From Dirofilaria immitis (lineage: Eukaryota > Nematoda > Chromadorea > Rhabditida > Onchocercidae), in contig JAKNDB010000076.1 in the NCBI GenBank assembly GCA_024305405.1, forward strand, positions 554,501 to 618,500: 64,000 bases of DNA, read 5' to 3'. The notes beneath the pieces were generated by a model, which worked only from the letters and a program-made list of their open reading frames with translations, did not search any database and was not told the DNA's origin. Position numbers and translations under genes: made by a program. The first letter of the stretch is position 1. Every line of letters starts with the position of its first letter. This document shows, piece by piece, positions 14,362-27,700 of the stretch.

Positions 14362-14712
14362 TTATGTATCTTGAAATAGATACAAGGTCGTATTTTCAAT
14401 AATCGCCGAAAATTCAACAGAAATGATGGCAGGAAATGATAACTGAAAGGAAACAACGGTAACACTACTGTTAACGAGTTTACAGGTTCGAATATGAATA
14501 TGAATGTATCCCATTCCTTCTTCTATTGAGTCCTCTTCAGAAATGTTCGAAGAGGTAACGAATGACGGATGGATAACTTCGTTTGCATAAAAAGCGGAGA
14601 AGATTGGGACGCGCGATGTGTGCGACGGCTGAGGACGACATACATTCTTTCTTCCATGTTGTGCTTCTCTGGCGTTTCCTACCAAAGCAAGCAGAATGTT
14701 AGTTTGTAACAT
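14362..14712 (-). CDS. Possible coding exon, function unknown (weak)
   Basis: An open frame of 116 codons begins with a hydrophobic stretch that could pass for a short signal sequence (MLQTNILLALVGNA). Its first 150 bases are clearly less AT-rich than the surroundings. I recognise no family. A second frame over the same DNA is also open (MEERMYVVLSRRTHR), so the frame is uncertain. It could be a first exon, a conserved non-coding block or chance. Confidence 0.2.
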   Translation of the reverse strand: MLQTNILLALVGNAREAQHGRKNVCRPQPSHTSRVPIFSAFYANEVIHPSFVTSSNISEEDSIEEGMGYIHIHIRTCKLVNSSVTVVSFQLSFPAIISVEFSAIIENTTLYLFQDT

Positions 14713-16426
14713 AGCATAATTTCTTACAAAAATTGGTTAATGATTTGCAAATAAAAAGGGATATTATGACTTAATAATCATTGAGCCTTTCAAGGTTCAA
14801 TATATCTTCCTTTCCATGTCTGGCCATCTATTAGTGATCCTTTGTGCTTAGAAGCACATTAGGAAGGAATACATCTTTCAGATGATATGACCTCGTGTTG
14901 ACCAATGAAATACTATTGTCGGTGAATGTTTTATAATGCATATAGAGTTAGAAAAGGTTCCGAAGATATATCAGCCTGGACAAGTTTTCCGATATGTTTC
15001 AATTCCTAAATGGCTGTAAATATTTGGATGATTATAATGAAGGATTCTAAGGCGAATGAGTAAGAAACACGTAATATCGAACTGATGAAAGGTAAAATTG
15101 AAAGAAAGTAGCCAGATCTCAGTCTTAAAACAATAACATTGAAAAATATGAGGTCAAGTTTTGACCTCGGCTACTGTCCCGCTTCCTAGTATCGATCGGT
15201 TTTATTTTATCTAAAAGATACTCTTTAAATCGATTTAAATGTGATACGGAGCAGAAATGATTTGTGGCATTGAAAATATATGAAAAACTGATAGATAGCA
15301 TGTTGAGACACATGAAACATTAATGAATATGGAGTGGTAGGATCGGCGTAATGGACGATAAGCAGTTATGAAAAAGGCGAAAAATTACAGATAACAGAAA
15401 TATGATTGCTTCTCGTTGGATGAATATAAATAAGACATCACTTTTCATATAGAATATTGAATCCGACTTGATGTAAAATTTGTATTAGTTTTATTTTCAT
15501 ATTTAATTTATATTTGTAAGCATTGACAAGAATGAATTTAGCTAATTGGGCAGCTATAATTTCAATAAATTTTCACTTTTTAATGTTAACATATGAATAA
15601 TGAATGTAACAATTGTCGGCAGAATTTTTACGAATAACTTAATTATTCATAAGAAAGAATTTTTCTCGTATGCTATACATACCTCTATGCCTCTCTCTGA
15701 TTTACAATTTAAATATGAAAAAGCTCACTTAGTGCCTTCAACCAAAATTTTATACTAGCTATTTACAGAAACTTTGCTATCAAATTAATGAAATCTTTAA
15801 ACATTATACAGCTTGTCGTTCTTTTTGTTTTTCTTTTTTGCAATAATTAGTATATGACTGCGTTATTCTCAACTGAGATGAAAATTTCAAGTAGGCCATT
15901 ATGATTAAATTGCAGTAATCATTCCAAAATTAAAACTTTAAAAAAATTCAGACGACTTCAAAAACTACAATAACCATGTCGATTTGTTATTTAATACATT
16001 TTGTTATAAAATTGAAAACTATCTTGAATGAGAAGCATCCGAAACCGATGATCTATTTATTCAAAATCATGACAGTGATAGCTGAGGACACGCGAATATC
16101 AGATGTCAATTTCTCATTCCCTTAGCTTTTAAATTAGACAAAGCTGTACGTTAACATTGTTTAAACTTTTTGATGCTAAATAATGCCTTAAATCTGAAAT
16201 TCATTACACATGCCCATTTTCTATGCTCTTACATACTTTTTTATTTTGATCATATACAATATGAAACTTCAAGTCGTTCCAAGTGCGAGATAGATTAAAT
16301 TATTGAGAAAAAAATTTTAAAAAGTGAACCACCTGCTGAAGAATTCAAAATGGATGCTGGAAAAGATAAAGCCTTACAAATAAAATCATTAAAGTTATCC
16401 GTCTTGTTTAACTTACCTGTAAAACA

Positions 16427-16498
16427 TATTCGTATCCGTACACCGCTAAAATAATTTCCAGTACTCTCCATTTTCAAACAAAAATTGTCGAAAGCCAA
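16427..16498 (-). CDS. Possible short first exon with strong splice donor (weak)
   Basis: On the minus strand an ATG at 16498 opens a 24-codon stretch (MAFDNFCLKMESTGNYFSGV...) that ends at a strong donor, TTTACAG|GTAAGTT. The strand matches let-23, whose first recognised acceptor is at 7494. It might therefore be a distant 5' exon of that gene or of an unseen gene. No homology is recognised. Confidence 0.2.
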
Positions 16499-18756
16499 CC
16501 AATCGCAGAGATATAGGTAATAAAGTGATGAAGGTCATTCGATGGAAGACGAGATCGTCTTTAGTCAGTTATAAATTCATGTTATCTATAGTCCTTATTT
16601 TATTTTATTCTTTATATCAGTGTTTTGCTTAAATTGATACAAACTTTTTCACTCATCAAAATCCAGAATCCATTTGAGAAAGCTAAATGTAAGATCGGAT
16701 TAATGCCACTCTCTTGCAATTATTAATTATGATACAAATGCAATCCTTAGTTGCACACAATTGTTATGCACCACTTTTTGTTCTTTTTGTTAAACTTTTT
16801 GTTCTTTTTCTCTGTTATTTATTCTTCCTAACCACCCTCCGATATTAAGAATTTTAAGAGAGTATGTCAGTTTAATGTTTTGACTTCTTATTTAATAAAT
16901 TTTTGGTTTGATTGCAACAAAAATTCGAAGAGAGACCATCTAATTTTTTCAATGTTGTTTATTATCAAGAAACTTTTTGAAAAAATCTTTAAACAAGTTG
17001 TACACAAAAACTTCGGAAATCAATATTTATAGAATCTAAGGATATCAACAATTCTGCATAAAACATTGAAGTCAGCTCAAATTTCAGATGAAATTCTTAA
17101 AAAAATTTTCCTCACAAATTCATTCGTAGTTTCAAAACTCAATTAAGTTGAAGAACTATGTAATAAATTTATCACTTACGGCAGTAACAAAAATCTGAAC
17201 AACGGCCATCTGACTTTCCTTAGTGCTATTTAATGCAAATTTTCGTTAATTTGAAATTCCGGCATATACTACAAATAAAACAGTATCCAGAAATGACTAT
17301 GAACAAACCATTCTGTGTGTTAGTTACCAAATCGATTATCGCAACGGACAAAGACCTAGACTTCCTTCCGGTGACCTTGAAATCAAGATGATGAGACTAA
17401 GATGATCCTCTATAGATAGTATAATTACCTATTTGATGAGTGAGTGTTAAGAGAACACGCCGAATAAAATTTACATTTGATAAATTCATTTGTTTATTGA
17501 AAAGAAACACCAACCCACACCAAAAATTCGTGATTTTCAGTAAAGGAAAAAGGAACAACAGAAGATTTTTGAAATTATCCATTTTTGATATGTATTTAAA
17601 GAGCCCAAAATTTATTCTTAAAAATAAATAAGAATAAAGAAATAAAAATTTTGTGATTTAACATTGAATGTTGAAATTCTCCATGAAATGGATTCATGAA
17701 GTGAAATGGATTTCAAAAGAAGTTTGGTTCTATGCGAAGTTTTATTTTAAAATTCTTGCTATACTTTGAAATAAAACCTATAAGGACAGAACTTTTAGAA
17801 GTTTATCGCTTAGAAGATTGAAATCTGAGCCAGCTTTTTCATATACACTTAACGGAAGCAGAAAAACAAGTAAAAATTGACAATTATGACACTAAAATAC
17901 AACTATAGTGTTAAACACACAAAAATGTGCTGGAAAAATCTGCTTTTCTAAGGATAATTAAAAGAGATCAGAATCAAGATTTGACATCAGCCATTTCTCA
18001 AAAAGCTATCCATTTGAATTAATCCATTATTCTACGAGATTATTCTGCAGAATTTGGATCTACACATGCAACATTTCTTAAAATTAACCAATTAAAGAAA
18101 GAATTTTTCTTTTTCCCAGAAATTCCTGTAAAAATGTTATTGAAGATAAAAATCATATAATCTCGTGCTTCCAGTTCTCTTTAAATTCAGAGATCGCAAA
18201 TTACTATTAAATATGCTCTTAAAGATTACACATGGAACCACTGCCATATTTACAAATCAAATGAGACACACGAATGAACAACAACGTCTTATGGAATCAA
18301 AGAAAAATCATTCACAGTGAAGAAGAGAATTTTATCTACAAATCACTAAATAAATATAAGGATGAGCAAAACGAAATATTTTTCAAGATAAAAATTAGAA
18401 AACAAAACTCAGTCTTTAGAACGAAGATTCTGAATTCAATTGACAAATTCTGCAGAAAATCTAAACGAAAGCACATGTTAAAAACAATAAAATCTGTTAA
18501 GCAAAAAATTTGAAAACTGCATCAGATATCCTAAATATTCAATTTGAGAAGATCACGTTCCTCGTAAAGAATTTTATCAAGAACATTTTTAGCTGTTCAT
18601 TGCAATTCAAAAAAGTTTTTTCAGCTGAAAAGTTATGACTTCACAAAAGCTCTTAAAAATATCAAACCTTAAGAAGAAGTCACTCTCAAATGAGCATTAT
18701 CAGAAGTAATGGACAAAAAAATACTTTAATATCGGAAAAGAAATTGCAAAACAATT

Positions 18757-21700
18757 CTAGCTCGGTGATAAAGTGTCGTCGAAGATTTGCATAAGAGCAG
18801 TAAATTCATGCGATTGTGACTTACTCATAAGATCGGCCAACAACGTAGCTTTAACTCTTATATTTGTTAATTGCTGCATACACCTGCAAGACAGCGAATT
18901 AAAATAAAAATTGAAAGTTTCGGGATAAAGATACAAATTGAGAAAGCAAATGTATGAGGGTTTTAATTATCAATTTAATTCATTTTAGCAGAATAATTTA
19001 TTCATTTATACTAAATAATTATAATTTGCAGGCAGCTAATACTTCTAGATTTAAAAACCAGACTTGATCAATCAAAAACTTTAAATTAAATGATAAGAAG
19101 TCTTCAGATACTTACTAAATGTTATAAAACTTGCATCCAAATCGAAAGATCATTATGGATCATATTCCACATGTTATATTCTGATCATTTGTTTTAGATG
19201 CATTCTTCACTTTATCTTTTTAAAAAACTGGCTTATACTAACCTGATACATTTATTATGTCGTTCTTCAGCAGAAACGTCGACACCAATTTGGAAGCGAC
19301 GATGAGAACCAGTACGAATCACATCTCCACAACCCGTAATTATGGCCCTAAGCGCACTTAATGCTACCTAAAAGAATCATTTGAAATATCTGGTTGTAAA
19401 ATTGTCGTGCAACAAAAAAGAAGAATTGTCATGTAGCTAAAAAGAGTTATACTGAATTCATAAAAGTGTATAGTAATAAAGAAAAGTTATATTGGATGGA
19501 TTTTAGACTCTTAAGCTTGTAAACGCGCAAAAGAAATGCCATCTTAATATTAAGGAAGTTTTTAGAGGGAATTCGGAAGTTTCTCAATAAATTTTCACTA
19601 ATTTATGTTACACTCTTTGAGTTATACAAAACATGTTGGAATATAGATTTTAAGAAGAAAAAATTTACAAAAATGTTTTAAAAATCTTCATAATCATATC
19701 TTGATCAAATGTAGCGCGTCTGTTTTAAAATAAAAATATTTGCATTTATTACATAAAAATTATAATTTAAAATTTTTTCATCATTGACCTCCACATAATC
19801 CTCATTTTTGTTCTCAAACAACGCTTCGATATGCGGCAGAATAGCAGTGCATAGAGTTAAATTCCAAACTGCAGGAATATGATTAAACGCATCGATTAGC
19901 TCAACCAGAACTGCTATATCACTCGACCGTGCAGCTTCCGTAACTGCTGCTTCAGAGCCACGTGCTCGCCAGCAGCGTAATACATCTTCCAGTACCATAC
20001 GTCGCTGATTGATTATTATTTCAAGCTTGTCTAAACCAATAATTACATCATGCAAGCTGCATGGCTCACTTAGTATTTTTGATCTCGATCCCGATATGCT
20101 CGCTTTTGTTGACATTGATGTTTTCTTTCATCATTGTCACTAAGACCACGGTTTTTCTCTTCCTAAAAATTGGCAATTTTATGAAATGATGTTAAAACAA
20201 GAATTTCTAGCAACCATCATCGAACCCAAAAAGTTCATTTAGTGACGTATTAGAGTTTTCAAAAATCTTAAAAGGATTTTAAATCTATGAAATTACGAAT
20301 CAGAAATATAACCTTTTTCTAGAGACGACGCATCGAATGTCCGGCATTGAACTGGTCACTTCTATTGCTGCCGCTGAAACAAATGTGATTCAATAATTCT
20401 AACAATTTATCATAAAATCATGGAATGGATTGCATTAGTCTAGAAAATTTTGATACGATTGTTACTTCTTGCAGAAAAACAATGATTTTTTTTTCTTTTT
20501 CTTTTCATTGTAACATGTTCATTCGGACTAAATATTTGCATTGTCAATTTTAAAATTCTAAATTATGAACAAAACTGGTATGCCAATCTTATTATTACTT
20601 TATGGAAAGATATGCTATCTTTGCCGCAAAATATTAGCTTTACCGAGATTCTATTGTCAATTACTTGCATAATTTCGAAGTAATCTCTATTTTTTTTTGA
20701 AGTAACGAGATGAAAAAGAAGTGCCCTTAATTCGATTTACACAAGCTTTGCGATGTAATTCAGCTTAATAAGAGCTAAACACATTACCATAAGAATGTGA
20801 TTCTTTTCGAGATGATAAATTAGATTGTGATGTACGCAGTATTATAGCACCTGCTTTTGCGTGCTGTTGGCAACCTTTGAATGGATCAATCTAAAATTAG
20901 TCGTGAAATGAATGAAATGTTTTCAGATAACGATTCAGTTTACATGTTTAAATAATTAATTATCTACACAGCCGAAACTCCATTCTAAGTTAATTTATAT
21001 AGATGGAAAGTTCAAATGAATTGAAATTTCGAAATAAATCTTGGTTTTCAAAGCATAAGTTACATAAGATACTATATTATTCAAAAATATCATTTCATTT
21101 TAATCCAAGTATTCAAACTGTAAGTTCTATTGGTGTGTCTGTGCAATTACCTTATAAATAACAAAAATTTATTTCCCGGAATTTCAATATCGATAAACGA
21201 AAAACCAGTCCATGTAAGTGAAAATCGATTAATCAGAATCATTACAATACTATTTGGACTTGAAGTCTTCTATTCCAGTAACATTTAAAAACCACTTACT
21301 TGGAATTTGCATCATTTCGTTTAGTCTTCAAAGCTTTTGCTTTAGCAGACATCGATACTATCGTCGTCAATGGTGAAGTTGTTGTAGTCATGGCAACAGT
21401 TGTATTCTGCAATAATTTTTTTATTACAATGTCAATTCAGGGAACGGAAGTGTTCAATTCTTTAACCCGAAGGAAGGTTAATAAATTGATTTGAAATTGC
21501 TAGTATTTTCAAAAGTTCACAATAATGATCAGGCTGTTTAACTACTAAGTAGTATCCTAATGTAACCTCATAGAGACATATCATTCATTTGGAGGAATTT
21601 AGTGTGAAGAATTTTCCAAGATTTCTCTCGCAATTAAAAAAAAACAGTAAATGATGCTTAAAGCGGAAATGGTAGAGAGACTAATATTTCGATATAACAA

Positions 21701-24700
21701 ATTATTGCGAAGCATAAAAATGAAGAATTATTTAGATAACCTTTTTGTGAATGGTTGGAGTGAACAAGTGCTTTATGTAATAGTCAAAACATTTCCATAA
21801 TCAATATTAAGAAGTACAAAAGCAATGAGTAAAGTTCACGAATTTTGAAGACTGTTGAATTTCACTTTCTCAGACAATTATCCTAATCCAAGTCCTTAAT
21901 TTTAGAGTTTAGAAAGGTTCAAAGGTCTACGACTTACTTCAGTTCGTTGTATTATTCTTACAGGTCGTGAAGGTGGTGTTCGCGGTAATGTATGTGTCGG
22001 TATAAATGCTCTGTAATCATCGTAGGAATGGAATAACCGTTCCTTCTTCTCTATAAGTAACTCGTCTTCCAGCTCGTTACCAATCGGATAACCAAGATCT
22101 ATCTCTGATAGATTTTCTATTTTGTTAACTGCCTTTGACTTATCCCTTCGATCTTCGTTTTCTAATGCCTCTTCTTGAGCAAGAAGTTTCTAAAACTGAC
22201 AAGTTTTTAAAACTAATGCCTCTTCTTGAGCAACATCTTATATTCGGATATCGCTAACAATCTTTCGCAGCGAATTGTGACAATGCAATCATTAACTGAT
22301 CATGATAATTATCTAAAAAATATTCTTTATGCTTAATTGGTTTCATCTGTTACCATTGAAAAAAACGTCTTTCCAAACTTCCCTAAAATTTTAAAGATTA
22401 GGACAGTTGCAAGGAAAATATTCATTAAATATTAAATAAATTTGATTTTAATAGATTATTTTACTCAAAACAAAGTGCAATCAGAACCAGAGCATAATAT
22501 AAATTAGAAAAATGAATTTTTAATGGTGGGTTGTGAGCTATAAAAGAAGCAAGAAAAACAAATAGGAAATTTCATTTGTTGCCATTGAATAAAACTAATT
22601 TTTCGATTTTTTAATTTCGCCTTATCAAAAGATGACAGTATCAATTATATGAACCTTCTTCATATAATTTCTGCCTAAAAAAAAAAGACAAACCATAAGA
22701 AGTTATGTTAGAACATAACACCACAAGCAAAAAAAAAATGCGCCTCATTTGGTTGCTTGGTAACAAAATAGAAAAAAAAGTAACTAGATAGATGAAACAA
22801 CGCTTTTAAAACATTTTTGTTTATTTATCCAAGTACTCAATACAATGTCAAAATGACTTTTCGCCGTTTTTCTGAATCCTATCTCAGCTTTCATCATCGT
22901 TTATAATTTTATTTAATACTGTAACTGTGATAAAATTATCTTTTCCTGGTAGTAATTTTTTAATGATGACCGATCAATTAATTTTTCGAGAGACTGAAAT
23001 AGTCCTATGAAGTCTTTTCATCGGAAATTAATGCATACATTTACTTTAAGATTAGAAGCAATAACCGTTTGTATGCTTAACAAACGATTGCATAATAAAT
23101 CAAATATGAATTTCTAGGTTTTCTTTAAAGCGATTCTTCCCCACGAAATAAAGTTTTATGTGCTTTTTATAAACTTATTACGAGTTAGGATTTTTATGCT
23201 TTTGTCAGCAAATCTTTTAAATTCAAATAATTGTTTCAAAAACACTAAGAAAAAAATTAATTCACTAGATTTTTAAAGAACTATATTTGCATAGAATTTC
23301 ATGAAGTAAAAACCATGCTAACCGCATAAGGTACCATCAATAATGATAAGCTGCTCAGCATCAGTGATCGTCCAAGAACAAAAACTTCTGAATCTGATAT
23401 CGCTAAACTTAACGAGTAATCCGTCTGTGGAACCATAAACTGTCCAAGCATTTCAAATGGTTCCCATGACAACGCACTACATTTCCTGTAAAATTAGAAT
23501 TAGTAGGTGTAAGAATAGTATACCAAACTGTACTAATTTTATGTGATAAGATTATAAAAATGATTGATTCCATATAAATGCAGTGTTAATTATGTTGTAA
23601 CTGTCGATTAGCTGAAAAAAAAGTTGTATAAGCTTAAGTTAGAACTTTTATAATTCAATGAGGAATAAGGCCAAAATTAATATCACATCACTGAAATCTT
23701 TTGAAATTAACTTCCCACTTTCTGGATCTTCTTAACTCGTTCGTATCATTTCTTTGTCCTGGAAAAACTAGAAAATATGAAAAAGATAAGCAAAACAAAC
23801 CGGTCGGTAAGTGTGAGTAGGGCTGAGCCATCATTATGAAAAGCAACTTCTTTGAGCGTACCATCCGCTGGATCACTTTGTGAGACACATTCCTCGGTAT
23901 CGATGTCCCAAAAACGTACTAATCGATCTTCAGATCCCGTTGCCAATAAATATTCAGAAGGATGGAAGCATACATGCAATACCTATTTTGAGAAGAAGAT
24001 AGACAAAATTCTGAGAATCTCCAATATTAAATGCTGTTTTTTATGCGATGAAATAATTTTATATTTTCTTAAATCAAATATTCAGACAAAAAATTGAAAA
24101 GGAAAATCGAGTTTTTAAAATTTATTTCTTATGGCTTTCATATCTCTTATCTAAAAAATTGTAATCAGGAAATGAAAATTAGAGTTTTGAGGAAAAAATC
24201 TGTTCTATAAAATATTTTCCAATTATGAAAAAAATACGATCGATCGAATGATATTTAGGAAAGACCAAAAGAAATAGACATCTGCTGATCATATATTGCA
24301 GAACAGATCTACTTTTTCTGATTATATAAGAACCGATGTTCTTTCCTCTCTTTACTGCATTGCATTACTCATTGCAGCTGCAGTTCACATTTCATCAAAA
24401 TAGACCAGTTCTCAGTGTGCTGCTCTCGATGTTACTGACATATAAGCTGGGCTCAGCTCTTCCGAATAATTAAGGCACATTTGATTCTAATAATCAATCT
24501 TATTATGTAAGTTATTCGAAAACTTAAGATGAAGAAAAGGACCAATTACCTGAGATGAAGAAGCAAGAGATCTGTACTCTTTGACACGTGGATCCATCAA
24601 ATATAGGTGATCAGAACCGAGCGCTATAAAAGCATCATTCGGGCTATAACATAAACAGTTAGCTGGACGATCGAAACGTCGTACCATTACATTAGCTGGA

Positions 24701-27700
24701 TGTTGTCTTGTATCCCAAACGGTTACTATGCAATCAGTAGCTGCTGATGCCCACATATATGTGGACCTGAAATTAAAAAAATAATTCAGCAAGCTTAATC
24801 TATCATCATTATTTCACGTCCTTTCGAAAATCAGTCTTGGAAAAACCAAATTTTCATATAATAATAATAATTAACCAACAGTTCATTAAATTTCGTAATT
24901 TTGCTATTCCCTCCTGTTCTGAATAGAGTACACCTGAGAAGGTAATTTCAAATCAGCTTATTAAAGCGCTTATTTTTAGTTGACCAGAAACTCCAAAAAC
25001 TAACTTATTACTTTGGGTTATAGCATTAATCCATCCATTATGACCAACCAAGGTCCGCATCTCACGTCCTGAAATACTGTCACTGTTAGCAATTATCATT
25101 CCAAGATAAAATTACGATAATATAAGAAAGCTATAGTTTCCACTTACAAAATTTAAAATCTACAATTCATCAGAATAAATGCAAAAACGATAAATTCTTA
25201 AATATCTATCAATGATTTATTCAATTTATTTTATGCTTATTTTATTGATGATTATACCAACATCAAAATTTCATTTACGTTACTGTTGCTTAATAAAATA
25301 GGTATTTTAAAATAAGCAGTTCCAAATAAGCAGATTCTTTCTATATTCTACTGCAGCAATAATTTACTGTAGCAAACAATTTAAATGATTTTAATAAAGG
25401 ATTGATTAATCTACTTCCGAAATCGATATCGTCTCGACAAAAACAAAAATGCAGCACTGGATGTATTTCTGGAATAGGAACGAAGGACCTAATATCAAAG
25501 CTGTCACTGAATTGTTTCAATTCTTTTTATTTGCTTTTTTGTTTTGTTTGTATTACTCTTGATATTTTTAATAATGGGTAAATGCGCATTAGCCTTTAAC
25601 CTAGTTTATTTGATCTATAGAGATTTCATGTTTTCTAATTATGGCTAATATGCTAATTATCTCCGACGTTCCTACAAATATAAAAGAATCTTTCATTAAA
25701 ATAAAATATGCATCATTATTGTTTTATTTAAAAAAAGCTGTTGTGCAATCGTTTCAAAAATATAAGATTTCGAAAAAAAAACGAGCATTACCACATTACC
25801 ACATTTGGAATTTTGATTTCATTCTTCATTCGAACTGAATTTAAGAGTATTAAAAACGAAGGAAAGCTTTGGCACTTAAATACTACTCATCTTATAGTCG
25901 AGTTCTTTATCAAGCAAGAATCTTCATTAGTCTGCAGCTAAAACGAATACCAAAATGTTAATCCCCTCAGAAATTAGCAACTTCGCAATCGATGCATATC
26001 TTAGAAACAACGATTAAAACTTTATCAAGGTTGATATTCACCCAAAATTGGAATTTTTTCTTAAGTAATTCAAAAAAATTTATGAATCTGATGAATGAAG
26101 TAAATTTTTTCATATAAAGAAAATTATAAATTGACCAGTTTCGAGATCCATGAGTTTAATAGCAGCTGAGGTTGCATATGCCAGATTTCGTTCATCATGT
26201 GCTAAGGAAATGCAATTCGTAACTAAAGTTGATGATCCATTCAACATCTAGAATCGGAAATGAATGAAATAGGTAAAAGTTGTGCATAAATAAAAACGAA
26301 TATTTGTGAAACGATATTGCATATTTCCTCTTTACATTAAAGAAAAGTAGAGATATTTAGTACGCTTCCATGGACATAGCAGTTCATGTACTAATTCGTC
26401 ATTTGTGAAATACAGATCATAATGCTATAACTTTCGCTCAATATTATCCAAACTTTTAAGATCAAAAAAGATCACACTTGACATTAAAACGACTAAATAT
26501 TGAAAAAGTGGAGTAACGAGACACTAGGCTTGTCTACAAATTTAGAAAGATGGATTGCCGCTGAATAAAACTCTTGTTTCATGGGTCATGCATTTGCACA
26601 AAAACAGCAGATCAACAATTAGGAATTGGCATGTACAGAAAATAATAAGACCGCTGGATCAAACGAAAAAATGTGATATTTTGTTAAATGGATGATTTCT
26701 TTTCGATCTATCGACAGAAGACTCAAATATTTCATACAGCACAGCATAATTCAAATTCTTTCCAGAATCATACCAGCTTTTCAACTTTATTTCCATAGCA
26801 TTACTGCCTCAGTTTTACGAAGTATCTTTCAATATTTCATTTACCTGTACATTTTGCTCCGAAGAAGCGTCAAATGGATAACACATAAGAGGCGGATGAA
26901 CGAACACATTTCTTGTTTGTACACCAATAACACCGATAGTTGCAGTATCTTCATTTACTACTCTCTTAACTGAAATTAAACTTGCTTCTTGGAGTTTCGT
27001 ATCTCAAATCTTAACATTCCTAATTCAGTTGCCTTATAATGGATAAGCAGAAAACATCTACACATAATGATAAAACAAACTAATTATAGAAAATTAGAAC
27101 CGTTTCTTCTGTTGACATCAATACTATTCAGATAGCACCAATGAATATATATATATATATATCACCAATGAATAACATAAAAAAAATAATAAACATACAT
27201 AAAGACTGCATGTGCAGGAGCCCATCCGTCCAACTGTCGGATATCACCAATGAATAATATAAACTGTAAACATAAAAACACGTGAAATAGATTATTTTCA
27301 AATATCTATGAAAACATCAGAAAAACGCATGTGACTCGAATACAATGAGAAATAACACAACTAAAAAAACGATATAAAATTCTTTTTACATTCTATATAC
27401 TTCTGAGCAGGCCTTTAGAGAAACTTTTCGCATCAAACATTTTCATTTATTTTCGATTAATTTCGATTCACAATTGAGTTAAGTTTAAGGATTACTAAGG
27501 GATATAGTAAAGTAGCCAAATTTAGGCTTAGGATAGCAGAAAATTTTAGTAAGTCAAGGCTAATCGTCAGTCCATTAACAAAAAAATTTGCAGAAAGGAA
27601 AGAATGCCAGAAGATAGCAACACATGACACACTGTCACAACTATGATGGAGTAGAATATAGACGGGCGGAAGACAGGCAAATGACCAGTATCGTCATCAT

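Larger units (their letters stand above)
7500..18756. other. Gene-poor stretch between let-23 and katanin p80
   Basis: About 11 kb on the 5' side of let-23 and the 3' side of the katanin gene. I see no exon chain with recognisable homology. Open frames here are short, AT-driven and mostly lysine, phenylalanine or isoleucine rich. It contains the TA repeat, hairpin, tandem duplications and weak exon candidates listed separately. Upstream regulatory DNA or 5' UTR exons of let-23 could lie here. Confidence 0.6.

Noticed and set aside
18274..18513. 79-codon plus-strand open frame
   Set aside because: Lysine, asparagine and isoleucine-rich translation typical of AT-rich non-coding DNA; no splice context or family.
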